Source of the DNA: Treponema sp.
Lineage (GTDB): Bacteria; Spirochaetota; Spirochaetia; Treponematales; Breznakiellaceae
Reading direction: 5' to 3'
Assembly: GCA_031266095.1 (NCBI GenBank)
Contig: JAISBR010000081.1
Span: forward strand, 1 to 5,847
DNA: 5,847 nt
The notes beneath the pieces were generated by a model. That model did not search any database, had not been told where the DNA came from, and saw only the letters and a program-made list of their open reading frames with translations. Position 1 is the first letter of the stretch. Each line of letters opens with the position of its first letter. Positions 1 through 5,213 of this stretch are shown here, in pieces. A program made the position numbers and the translations under genes.

Positions 1-306
1 AAAGCGGTACCGGTGGAGGAACTGGCCCGACAGGCACTAACAGCGTAATTTCTGGACCAGGAGCAGTCAGGGAAAAAACTGAAAAAAACATCAGATTTCC
101 CTTGACACGAAACATAGGAGTCGCAGAAGTCGAAAAGGAAATCAAAAAAGGGACCTGAGCGCAAAACTTATTCGACTTATTCGCCTTGACGGTTACAATT
201 TCTTCCAAAACTTGGTACTTTCCCGGAACAAGAAAGTAAACGCCGATGCCCTGACCGGATGTCAACAGAGCTTTACTTATTCCGCCTCCGGCGTTATAGT
301 GAAATT
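1..306. other. Unassigned region with competing short open frames
   Basis: No gene can be assigned securely here. Three readings compete. (a) On the + strand a frame open from the left edge to a TGA at 156-158 gives a Gly/Thr-rich stretch followed by a charged tail ending EIKKGT; it could be the C-terminus of a gene entering from outside. (b) On the + strand a frame open from 83 to a TGA at 308-310 ends SASGVIVKL and would overlap the ATG at 307 as ATGA, but it has no ATG start. (c) On the - strand a frame is open from about 303 to the left edge and includes VYFLVPGKYQV, again without an upstream ATG. A further + frame ends at a TAA at 46-48 after VEELARQALTA. Third-position GC does not separate these options. 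A perfect 9-bp tandem repeat (ACTTATTCG twice) lies at 166-183. Confidence 0.4.
272..300 (+). promoter_or_regulatory. Candidate promoter of the TPR lipoprotein, leaderless layout
   Basis: A -35-like TTTACT (272-277, 4/6 to consensus) and a -10-like TATAGT (295-300, 5/6) are separated by 17 bases. The -10 ends six bases before the ATG at 307, so transcription would start at or next to the start codon. No Shine-Dalgarno sequence lies in between (GAAATT). This is inferred from consensus matching only. Confidence 0.45.
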
Positions 307-795
307 ATGAATAGATTCCTTGATATTCGCCGCGTTGTGCGGGCGCGGGTTGTTTTTCCCGCGGTATTGGCCCTGTTCTTCGCGGCCTGCGTCTCTGGAA
401 CGGCGGTCATCACTGATGAAACCAGCCCGGCGGAACTGATCCAGCGCGCCCAGGAGGCGTCGGACAGGAACCGTTACGGCCTGGCCCTGCAATACTACGA
501 GGCTTTGCTTGAGCGCAACTCCGACAAGCCCGATCTGGTCTGTACGGCGGAATACGAGATCGCCTTCATCCACTACAAACAGAAAAAGTACCCGCAGGCA
601 CGGGAGGAACTGAACACCCTGCTTGAACGTTATAATACCCCCGACGAGGAACTATTGCCCCCCCAGTTCAAAGTGCTGGCCAACATCGTACTTGAGCAGA
701 TAACGGAAAAGGAAAAAATCAGAGACCCGATAAGCGAACTGCTGATGTTATTCAAGAAAAAGGATCCTCCGAAGGACGAGGTTCCGGCAGGGTAA
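307..795 (+). CDS. Small TPR-like lipoprotein, function unknown
   Basis: A 162-residue predicted lipoprotein. The N-terminus has several arginines (residues 3-14), a hydrophobic stretch (15-27) and a relaxed lipobox FFAAC with the lipidated cysteine at 28, as expected for a signal-peptidase II substrate in spirochaetes. The mature part is mostly helical. Two TPR-like helical pairs can be seen at about 41-72 (around RYGLALQYYEALLERN) and 79-110 (around KKYPQAREELNTLLERY), so it probably binds a protein partner at the membrane. The tail is rich in lysine, aspartate and proline. The frame could extend back to an ATG at 259, but ATG 307 puts the signal peptide at the N-terminus and has a promoter-like -10 just upstream. 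There is no Shine-Dalgarno sequence. Lipoprotein status is fairly secure; the partner and pathway are unknown. It may relate to the TPR lipoproteins of outer-membrane assembly, but nothing specific supports that. Confidence 0.85.
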   Translation: MNRFLDIRRVVRARVVFPAVLALFFAACVSGTAVITDETSPAELIQRAQEASDRNRYGLALQYYEALLERNSDKPDLVCTAEYEIAFIHYKQKKYPQAREELNTLLERYNTPDEELLPPQFKVLANIVLEQITEKEKIRDPISELLMLFKKKDPPKDEVPAG

Positions 796-853
796 ATTCC
801 CCCAAAAATTCCACAAAGTTCGTGTTTTTGACCTTTTTTCCATAAATTGCTCA

Positions 854-882
854 TTGCCCTTGGTCCCTGGTTTTTTTATATT
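854..882 (+). promoter_or_regulatory. Candidate promoter of the kinase-like gene
   Basis: TTGCCC (854-859, 4/6 to the -35 consensus) and TATATT (877-882, 5/6 to the -10) are separated by 17 bases. Transcription from it would start near 889 and give a leader of about 55 bases that begins with the 893-922 hairpin and contains the ribosome binding site at 933-938. Inferred from consensus only. Confidence 0.45.
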
Positions 883-892
883 ATTAAAGGGG

Positions 893-922
893 TTCCTCTA
901 AAAACTGAAGTTTTTGGATGAG
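893..922 (+). repeat. Hairpin repeat copy A, in the predicted leader of the kinase-like gene
   Basis: The core AAAAACT-GA-AGTTTTT (900-915) is a perfect inverted repeat. The stem extends outward to 893-906/909-922 with one mismatch and two G-T pairs. Twelve bases (AAAACTGAAGTT, 901-912) are identical to copy B at 1809-1820. It lies between the predicted transcription start and the Shine-Dalgarno sequence, so the RNA hairpin would sit at the 5' end of the message. Confidence 0.5.
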
Positions 923-943
923 ATCGGCGACAGGGAGGTTTGT

Positions 944-1765
944 ATGGCGATCATTACTGTTTCCCGCGAGCTGGCGGCTCTGGGCAACGAGACGGCCCAG
1001 GAGCTGGCGAAACTGCTCGGTTATCGTTTTGTGGATAAACAGGCGCTGGAAGAACGGATCAAATCCTATGGCATTGAGGCTCAGAAATTCAAGAAATACG
1101 ATGAGCGGAAGCCTTCATTTTGGGCGTCCTTGTCCCAGGACAGGGATGATTATCTCCATTACCTCAAAACAGCCATCTTCACCGAGGCCGAACAGGGAAA
1201 CTGCGTGTTTATCGGACGGGGAGCGAGTGTGGTGTTCAAAAACATGCCGGCTGTACTTTCGATATTCCTGGTAGCGCCCCTTAAGATTCGCATTGAGCGG
1301 GTCAAAAATTATTTCCACTGCGACGAAAAACAGGCCAAACAGATTATCGCGCGGAGCGATCAGGACCGCGCGGGCTTTCACCTGTATTTCTTTGACACCG
1401 ATTGGAAGGACCCGGGGAATTATCACCTTTCCCTGAATACCGCTCTTTTTCATCCTTCAGTCTGCGCCGATATCATCAAGCAGATGCGGGATCATTTCTT
1501 TACCCCCGAGGCGGAAGCTCAAAACGCGGCGCGTATCAAAGAGCTGATCCTGGAGCAGCAGGTAAAAAACCATATCATTCACGTGCGGGGAATCCCCATC
1601 CATTTCCTGGAAGCCTCGGTTTCCGGTGAGGTGATTACCCTTTACGGCGTGGCCAATTCCCAAGCCTTGATTGAAGCGGCCCTGAGTGCCGCCCGGGAGG
1701 CCGCCGATTCCGCCTCGGTACAGAGCGAGATACAAATTGTCCGGGAATTCAGCGTAATGCCATGA
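944..1765 (+). CDS. Cytidylate-kinase-like protein with possible BON-like C-terminal domain
   Basis: A 273-residue protein whose first 185 residues resemble the cytidylate-kinase-like family (the Cytidylate_kin_2 type in Pfam terms, from memory). Visible signatures are ITVSREL at the N-terminus, VFIGRGASVV (88-97), FLVAPLKIRIERV (108-120) and the DWKDPGNYHLSLNT segment (153-166). The usual glycine-rich GSGG phosphate loop after the SRE/SRQ motif is replaced by AALGNE (11-16), so nucleotide binding may be altered. After an acidic linker, residues about 207-268 (IPIHFLEASVSGEVITLYGVANSQ and on) have the strand-helix pattern of a BON domain; this is a pattern match only. A frame-compatible TTG at 914 exists, but ATG 944 is preceded at five bases by AGGGAGG (932-938), and the family begins with this M-A-I-I-T-V-S motif. 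The true substrate is unknown; it is not the canonical cmk. The protein is presumably cytoplasmic. Confidence 0.85.
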   Translation: MAIITVSRELAALGNETAQELAKLLGYRFVDKQALEERIKSYGIEAQKFKKYDERKPSFWASLSQDRDDYLHYLKTAIFTEAEQGNCVFIGRGASVVFKNMPAVLSIFLVAPLKIRIERVKNYFHCDEKQAKQIIARSDQDRAGFHLYFFDTDWKDPGNYHLSLNTALFHPSVCADIIKQMRDHFFTPEAEAQNAARIKELILEQQVKNHIIHVRGIPIHFLEASVSGEVITLYGVANSQALIEAALSAAREAADSASVQSEIQIVREFSVMP

Positions 1766-1797
1766 GCGGCAGGGACGCCTCACTCACGAAGAATGTC

Positions 1798-1833
1798 GGG
1801 GCTCTTGCAAAACTGAAGTTCTGAAAGAGCCTT
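1798..1833 (+). repeat. Hairpin repeat copy B, possible terminator
   Basis: GGCTCTT (1800-1806) pairs with AAGAGCC (1825-1831). Inside, AACT-GA-AGTT (1811-1820) continues the stem, with two mismatches along fifteen positions. Three T follow the stem, so it could end transcription of the kinase-like gene, but the T tract is weak. The centre is identical to copy A over 12 bases, and the whole aligns with the reverse complement of copy C over about 34 bases with one gap. Confidence 0.55.
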
Positions 1834-1850
1834 TATCTGCAAAAAAAGAA

Positions 1851-1879
1851 TTGACACGCCGCTCCCCGCCATTCATACT
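1851..1879 (+). promoter_or_regulatory. Candidate pgsA promoter, leaderless layout
   Basis: A perfect -35 TTGACA (1851-1856), a 17-base spacer and CATACT (1874-1879, 4/6 to the -10) precede the pgsA ATG at 1886. The gap from the -10 to the ATG is six bases (TGACTT) with no Shine-Dalgarno sequence, so the message would begin at or next to the start codon. Confidence 0.6.
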
Positions 1880-1885
1880 TGACTT

Positions 1886-2482
1886 ATGACCCTAGCCACT
1901 CAATTCACCGTTTTCCGCGTAATTCTGGCGCCGGTATTTTTTATTATATATCTCCTGCCTCAGTTTTTTCCCGGGTGGTTCGCGGGCGGTTCAGCCTGGA
2001 CCGTACCGGTACTCTGGCTCATTTTTATCGTCTCGGAAATAACCGACATGCTCGACGGCATGGCCGCCCGCAGGCGGAATGAGGTCAGCGATTTCGGTAA
2101 ATTCTTTGACCCCTTCGCCGATACCCTGATGCAGATTACCTGTTTTCTCTGCTTTGTACTCGACAATATTCTCCCCGCACTCCTGTTCCTGCTCGTCCTG
2201 TACCGTGAGTTCAGCATATTGCTGATCCGCAACCTGATGCTGAAAAAAGGCGTTACTATGGGCGCCCGTCTGGGCGGTAAAATCAAAACCGTCAGCTATA
2301 TCCTCGCCGCCGCCACCGCCCTCCTGACCGCCAGCCTGCAGCGCCTTTCTCTCTTTGAGTCCCTAGAGCCCTACTTCAAAACCGGCGCCCTCATTATTTT
2401 TTTAATATCGGTGATTTTTTCGCTTGTTTCATTCTTTGATTATCTTTCGGTATACCGGAAATCGGAAAACCCACAAGTATAA
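1886..2482 (+). CDS. pgsA: CDP-alcohol phosphatidyltransferase, probable phosphatidylglycerophosphate synthase
   Basis: A 198-residue integral membrane enzyme. Family members join a CDP-activated diacylglycerol to an alcohol and release CMP; PgsA uses glycerol-3-phosphate and starts phosphatidylglycerol synthesis. The family signature DG-x2-AR-x8-G-x3-D-x3-D is complete: D57, G58, A61, R62, G71, D75 and D79, preceded by D54. The following REF (107-109) and GGKIKT (130-135) segments fit the PgsA branch better than phosphatidylserine or cardiolipin synthases. Hydrophobic segments lie near 8-27, 38-53, 82-105, 133-151 and 166-187. The length is normal for PgsA. The start is supported by the typical N-terminus (TQFTVFRVILAPVFF) directly after the ATG, although no Shine-Dalgarno sequence precedes it. 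Substrate choice within the family is inferred. Hairpin elements flank the gene on both sides. Confidence 0.88.
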   Translation: MTLATQFTVFRVILAPVFFIIYLLPQFFPGWFAGGSAWTVPVLWLIFIVSEITDMLDGMAARRRNEVSDFGKFFDPFADTLMQITCFLCFVLDNILPALLFLLVLYREFSILLIRNLMLKKGVTMGARLGGKIKTVSYILAAATALLTASLQRLSLFESLEPYFKTGALIIFLISVIFSLVSFFDYLSVYRKSENPQV

Positions 2483-2541
2483 CCGCCGCTTTCCCGCGGG
2501 GCTTTGCAGGGCCAGCATATATAAAATGTAATATAATGAGG

Positions 2542-2570
2542 CTGTTCCAAAATGTCAGGTTTTGGAACAG
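2542..2570 (+). repeat. Hairpin repeat copy C, perfect 11-bp stem
   Basis: CTGTTCCAAAA (2542-2552) and TTTTGGAACAG (2560-2570) form a perfect 11-bp stem with the loop TGTCAGG. Three T follow. Read on the opposite strand, it aligns with copy B, including the flanking AGCCT/AGCCT end. It lies about 60 bases after pgsA and could also act as a weak terminator. Confidence 0.7.
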
Positions 2571-2611
2571 TTTCCCCAGCAGTTTGTTGCGCCTAGCGCT
2601 TAAACCTCCCC

Positions 2612-2636
2612 AAAACCGCCTGACAGGCGATTTTTT
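2612..2636. terminator. Bidirectional intrinsic terminator between convergent operons
   Basis: CGCCT (2617-2621) and AGGCG (2625-2629) form a tight GC stem with a three-base loop. It is followed on the + strand by ATTTTTT (2630-2636) and preceded by AAAA (2612-2615), which becomes a T run on the - strand. The position, between the + strand pgsA end and the - strand histidine kinase end, suits a shared terminator. It is stronger in the + direction. Confidence 0.7.
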
Positions 2637-2693
2637 ACCCTGCAAACTGCGTCGACCGAAGGTTCGCAGGAGCCCATCGCAACAGGCCCAGAT

Positions 2694-4145
2694 TCATATC
2701 CGTATCCTGAATATGGCGCCGTTGTTTTTTTCGTTGTTTTCGGCGGTGATGGTTCCGCCGTGGGCATGGACGATGGCGGCGCTTATGGTTAATCCTATCC
2801 CCGTCCCTCCGGTATTACGGCTGCGGGATTTATCGGTACGGTAAAAACGTTCAAATATATGCGGCAAATCCTCTTCCGGTATGCCTATGCCGGTATCGGA
2901 GAAACAAATACATACGTGGTTATTTTTTTCCGGGCTTTCGCTGCCGGTGGAAACCCCATGCTCCATTTTATCAATGCTAATGGTTATACTGCCTTTGTCG
3001 GTGTATTTTACGGCGTTTGACAAGAGATTGACAAACACCTGTTTCAGCCGGTCATAGTCAGCGTTTACAGGATATTCCCGGATGTCCAGATTGATTTCTA
3101 TTCCCTTCTCAAGCGCCGCCGGTTTCCATTGTTCAGCCGTTATCTGTAGCAGTTTCGCCAGGTCAAAGTCTGATTTATTAAGGGTGATGTTTTCCCATTC
3201 GAGACTGGTGAGGGTATTCAAGTCCTGTACCAATTTTGCAAGCCGTATGATCTCCTCATGGCAGCTTTCAAGATGTTCCTTGTTAGGCTTGTATACGCCG
3301 TCAATCATGGCCTCGATAGATCCCTGCAAGCAGGTAAGGGGGGTGCGTAACTCGTGAGCTATGTCGGAAGTAAGCTGTTTTTGACGGCGCTCCCCTTCTT
3401 CCAGTTCCGCCGCGAGTTCATTGATTGACTGTGAAAGACGGAAGAGTTCTTTTGTTTTATACCGGTCGTCTATCCTGATGACAAGCGGTTCGGCCGCGCT
3501 GCCGGAATGGGCTGCCGCAATACGGCGGGCGGCTTCCCCGGCTTTCAGGATTGGTTTTGCTATGGTCCGGGAAAGCGCAATGGAAATGATGCCGCTAACA
3601 AGGACGAGGACGGCGGCGGCTGCAAGGAGGAGCCGGTTTATGGAATTCAAAAACTGTGTTTCTGTTTCGCTGTAGAAAAAGGGGCCATAGGTTTCGATGG
3701 CTACGGTCCCTACGGTTTTGTTTGCGTATGTAACCGGAAAAGTCTGGGTCTGCATAGATCCGCCCAGGCGGAATTGTCCTTCCATGCGCTCGGTTATATT
3801 GTTTATAGCGGTCATACATTCCCGCATATCACAGGAGCGGGCGTCCCACAGGGGATTCCCTTGTTCGTCCTCTACGGTTACGATATAGCCGTCGTGGACA
3901 AAAAACATTCCCATTGCTTCTATGGTAACGGTATCGAAACTCCGGCTCATGGGGCTGTATTGCTCCTCAATGGCATTGACGATATCCCTGCTTTTTTCAG
4001 TGATATTGTTTTTGACCAGGGCAGTAAAAATAATACCGGTAAAACCGTTGATGATAAGGGTTAAGCTCCCCAGGGCAAGGCTGATGAAAAGGCCATAGGT
4101 AACGATTAAGCGGTTTTGGAGGCTTATGCTGAATTTATGTTTCAT
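2694..4145 (-). CDS. Membrane sensor histidine kinase of a two-component system
   Basis: A 483-residue sensor kinase, partner of the response regulator just upstream. In order: a first membrane segment (about 13-44); an extracytoplasmic sensor region (about 45-170) with a Cache-like look (GYIVTVEDEQGNPLWDAR) and two cysteines, C105 and C110; a second membrane segment (171-192); a HAMP-like linker (about 192-245); a HisKA domain with the phosphorylated H264 in SDIAHELRTPL; and an ATPase domain with an N box (N373, N377), G1 (DTGIGIP, from D417), an F-box-like FERFYR (431-436) and G2 (GGTGIGL, 446-452). All catalytic boxes look intact. ATG 4145 is preferred over an in-frame TTG at 4175, because GAGAGGA (4157-4151) sits five bases before it and the TTG start would overlap the regulator. 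The gap to the regulator stop is 13 bases, so the two are co-transcribed. The sensor region resembles kinases I recall from clostridia. The signal is unknown. Confidence 0.93.
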   Translation of the reverse strand: MKHKFSISLQNRLIVTYGLFISLALGSLTLIINGFTGIIFTALVKNNITEKSRDIVNAIEEQYSPMSRSFDTVTIEAMGMFFVHDGYIVTVEDEQGNPLWDARSCDMRECMTAINNITERMEGQFRLGGSMQTQTFPVTYANKTVGTVAIETYGPFFYSETETQFLNSINRLLLAAAAVLVLVSGIISIALSRTIAKPILKAGEAARRIAAAHSGSAAEPLVIRIDDRYKTKELFRLSQSINELAAELEEGERRQKQLTSDIAHELRTPLTCLQGSIEAMIDGVYKPNKEHLESCHEEIIRLAKLVQDLNTLTSLEWENITLNKSDFDLAKLLQITAEQWKPAALEKGIEINLDIREYPVNADYDRLKQVFVNLLSNAVKYTDKGSITISIDKMEHGVSTGSESPEKNNHVCICFSDTGIGIPEEDLPHIFERFYRTDKSRSRNTGGTGIGLTISAAIVHAHGGTITAENNEKNNGAIFRIRI

Positions 4146-4150
4146 GGTTT

Positions 4151-4157
4151 TCCTCTC
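4151..4157 (-). promoter_or_regulatory. Ribosome binding site of the histidine kinase
   Basis: On the - strand GAGAGGA lies in the 13-base gap after the regulator stop codon and ends five bases before ATG 4145. It decides the start of the kinase in favour of this ATG. Confidence 0.8.
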
Positions 4158-4158
4158 G

Positions 4159-4851
4159 TCATTTATCTGTCCCAAACCGGTAGCCCATACCGTAGACCGT
4201 TACGATGTATTTAGGCGTTTTGGGGTCGTCCCCGATTTTTGAGCGGAGCCGCTTGATAGTACTGTCTACGGAACGGTCAAAGCCGTCATAGTCGCCGCCT
4301 TTTACCGCTTCCAGGATTTCATCGCGGGTAAATATTTTTTCCTGCCGGGACATGAGGAGGGCAAGGATATGGTATTCATCACGGGTCAGGGTGAGATTTT
4401 CACCGTTCCGGCTTGCCTGCCGTTTTTGGGTATCCACCGCTAAATCATCATACACAAGAAATTGGGCGGCCCGGCCCCTGCCGCTGTTTCGCCGTAAAGC
4501 CGCCTGGACGCGGGCCATAAGCTGCCGGGGGCTAAAGGGCTTGGTAACATAATCGTCCGCCCCGATGTTGAGACCCCGGATAATACTCTCCTCGTCCACT
4601 TTGGCGGTTATCATGATGATTGGAATGTCCGATGCCTGCCGGACCTTTTTACAAAATTCCTCCCCGGAAAAGTCCGGGAGCATGAGGTCAAGGAGTATAA
4701 GGGATATTTGATGTTCCGCGAACAGTTTCATGCCTTCCCTACCGTTTGCGGCGCAGAGGGCGGTATAGCCGTTCATTATAAGATAGGATTTTACCAGTTC
4801 GAGGATTTTTGGCTCATCATCTACAATTAAAACCGTTTCTTTTCCCTTCAT
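4159..4851 (-). CDS. OmpR/PhoB-family response regulator
   Basis: A 230-residue DNA-binding response regulator. The receiver domain (about 5-120) has the acidic pair D11/D12, phospho-acceptor D55 in LILLDLMLPD, T82 and K104 in YVTKPF. The C-terminal winged helix (about 130-228) shows the OmpR/PhoB pattern: LTLTRDEYHILALL, then RSVDSTIKRLRSKI, then YIVTVYGMGYRF. Phosphorylation by the kinase encoded 13 bases downstream should control its DNA binding. The reading frame stays open upstream as far as 5265, but that extension runs through the insertion-sequence remnant in the wrong frame, whereas the family starts with the short MKGKETVLIVDDE. There is no Shine-Dalgarno sequence before ATG 4851. 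A -10 hexamer ends seven bases upstream. The regulon cannot be deduced from the window. Confidence 0.94.
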   Translation of the reverse strand: MKGKETVLIVDDEPKILELVKSYLIMNGYTALCAANGREGMKLFAEHQISLILLDLMLPDFSGEEFCKKVRQASDIPIIMITAKVDEESIIRGLNIGADDYVTKPFSPRQLMARVQAALRRNSGRGRAAQFLVYDDLAVDTQKRQASRNGENLTLTRDEYHILALLMSRQEKIFTRDEILEAVKGGDYDGFDRSVDSTIKRLRSKIGDDPKTPKYIVTVYGMGYRFGTDK

Positions 4852-4858
4852 ACAGGCA

Positions 4859-4892
4859 ATTATACTGCAAGATTGTGTCAAAATTGTGACAA
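4859..4892 (-). promoter_or_regulatory. Promoter with paired 11-bp direct repeats, probable autoregulatory site
   Basis: On the - strand a perfect -10 TATAAT (4864-4859) lies seven bases before the regulator ATG. In the -35 position there are two 11-base direct repeats, TTGTCACAATT (4892-4882) and TTGACACAATC (4881-4871), identical at nine of eleven positions and one helical turn apart. TTGACA in the second copy is only 11 bases from the -10, too close for a standard promoter. The layout fits an activator-dependent promoter bound by a dimer of an OmpR/PhoB-class regulator, like the E. coli pho box. Binding by the neighbouring regulator is inferred. Confidence 0.6.
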
Positions 4893-4971
4893 TTTTGCTT
4901 GAAACGCCGGCATGGGAACTGTAGAGGGATGATGAGCCCAAGCGCCCTGTAAGTTTTACGGTTATAACCAT

Positions 4972-5213
4972 CAGGGCAAACTCATTTAACTCCCAAAGAG
5001 GAGGGAGGATCCGTAACCGTCCTTCATTAACGCCTTGAACATCAGGTGCTTGTAACTGGCCTTTTTCTCCGGCTCCCGCCGTTTCAGCAGAGCCAAAGCC
5101 CCCTTCCTCAACACCGTGAGATTTTCCGGTGAGTGATCTTTCCGCTTCCGATCCCCGTCTTCCCCGAAAACCATGTCTAACACCCAATGCAGCTCGTTCT
5201 CTATGGACCAGTA
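4972..5213 (-). mobile_element. Remnant of an ISAs1-family insertion sequence, 3' end
   Basis: This segment holds the last part of an ISAs1-type transposase gene and a possible outer end. On the + strand the sequence at 4972 begins CAGGGCAAAC, which resembles ISAs1-family terminal repeats as I remember them; the outer boundary is therefore tentative. The inner boundary, near 5213, is where an IS630-family element interrupts it. The missing 5' part may lie beyond the window on the other side of that element. Confidence 0.6.
4986..5213 (-). pseudogene. ISAs1-family transposase, C-terminal fragment
   Basis: Read on the - strand from 5213, the frame gives YWSIENELHWVLDMVFGED, then a basic stretch, then HSPENLTVLRKGALALLKR, and ends LLFGS with TAA at 4988-4986. 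This is the conserved C-terminal block of ISAs1-family (H-repeat-associated) transposases, including the IEN glutamate taken to be part of the DDE set. About 75 residues remain of a protein usually several hundred long. A TGA at 5216-5214 precedes the fragment in frame, so no N-terminal domain can be joined to it here. It is non-functional as it stands. Confidence 0.85.

Noticed and set aside
259..306. ATG start at 259 for the lipoprotein
   Set aside because: It would put 16 extra residues before the signal peptide and has no Shine-Dalgarno sequence; ATG 307 gives a normal lipoprotein signal.
914..943. TTG start at 914 for the kinase-like gene
   Set aside because: It lies inside the hairpin and has no ribosome binding site, whereas ATG 944 has AGGGAGG at a good distance and the expected family N-terminus.
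944..1765. Naming the kinase-like gene cmk
   Set aside because: The motifs match the cytidylate-kinase-like family and not canonical CMP kinase, and the phosphate loop is atypical.
2504..2537. Promoter TTGCAG to TATAAT just before hairpin copy C, suggesting a small RNA
   Set aside because: The -10 match is perfect, but the spacer is 22 bases and no -35 fits at 16-18; a small RNA cannot be supported from this alone.
2647..2669. Hairpin CTGCG/CGCAG after the histidine kinase stop as its terminator
   Set aside because: The stem is five pairs with a large internal loop and no clear T run; the 2612-2636 structure is a better terminator.
3507..4064. Long + strand open frame opposite the histidine kinase
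   Set aside because: It is antisense to a kinase with all its conserved boxes and encodes no recognisable motif, so it is a shadow frame.
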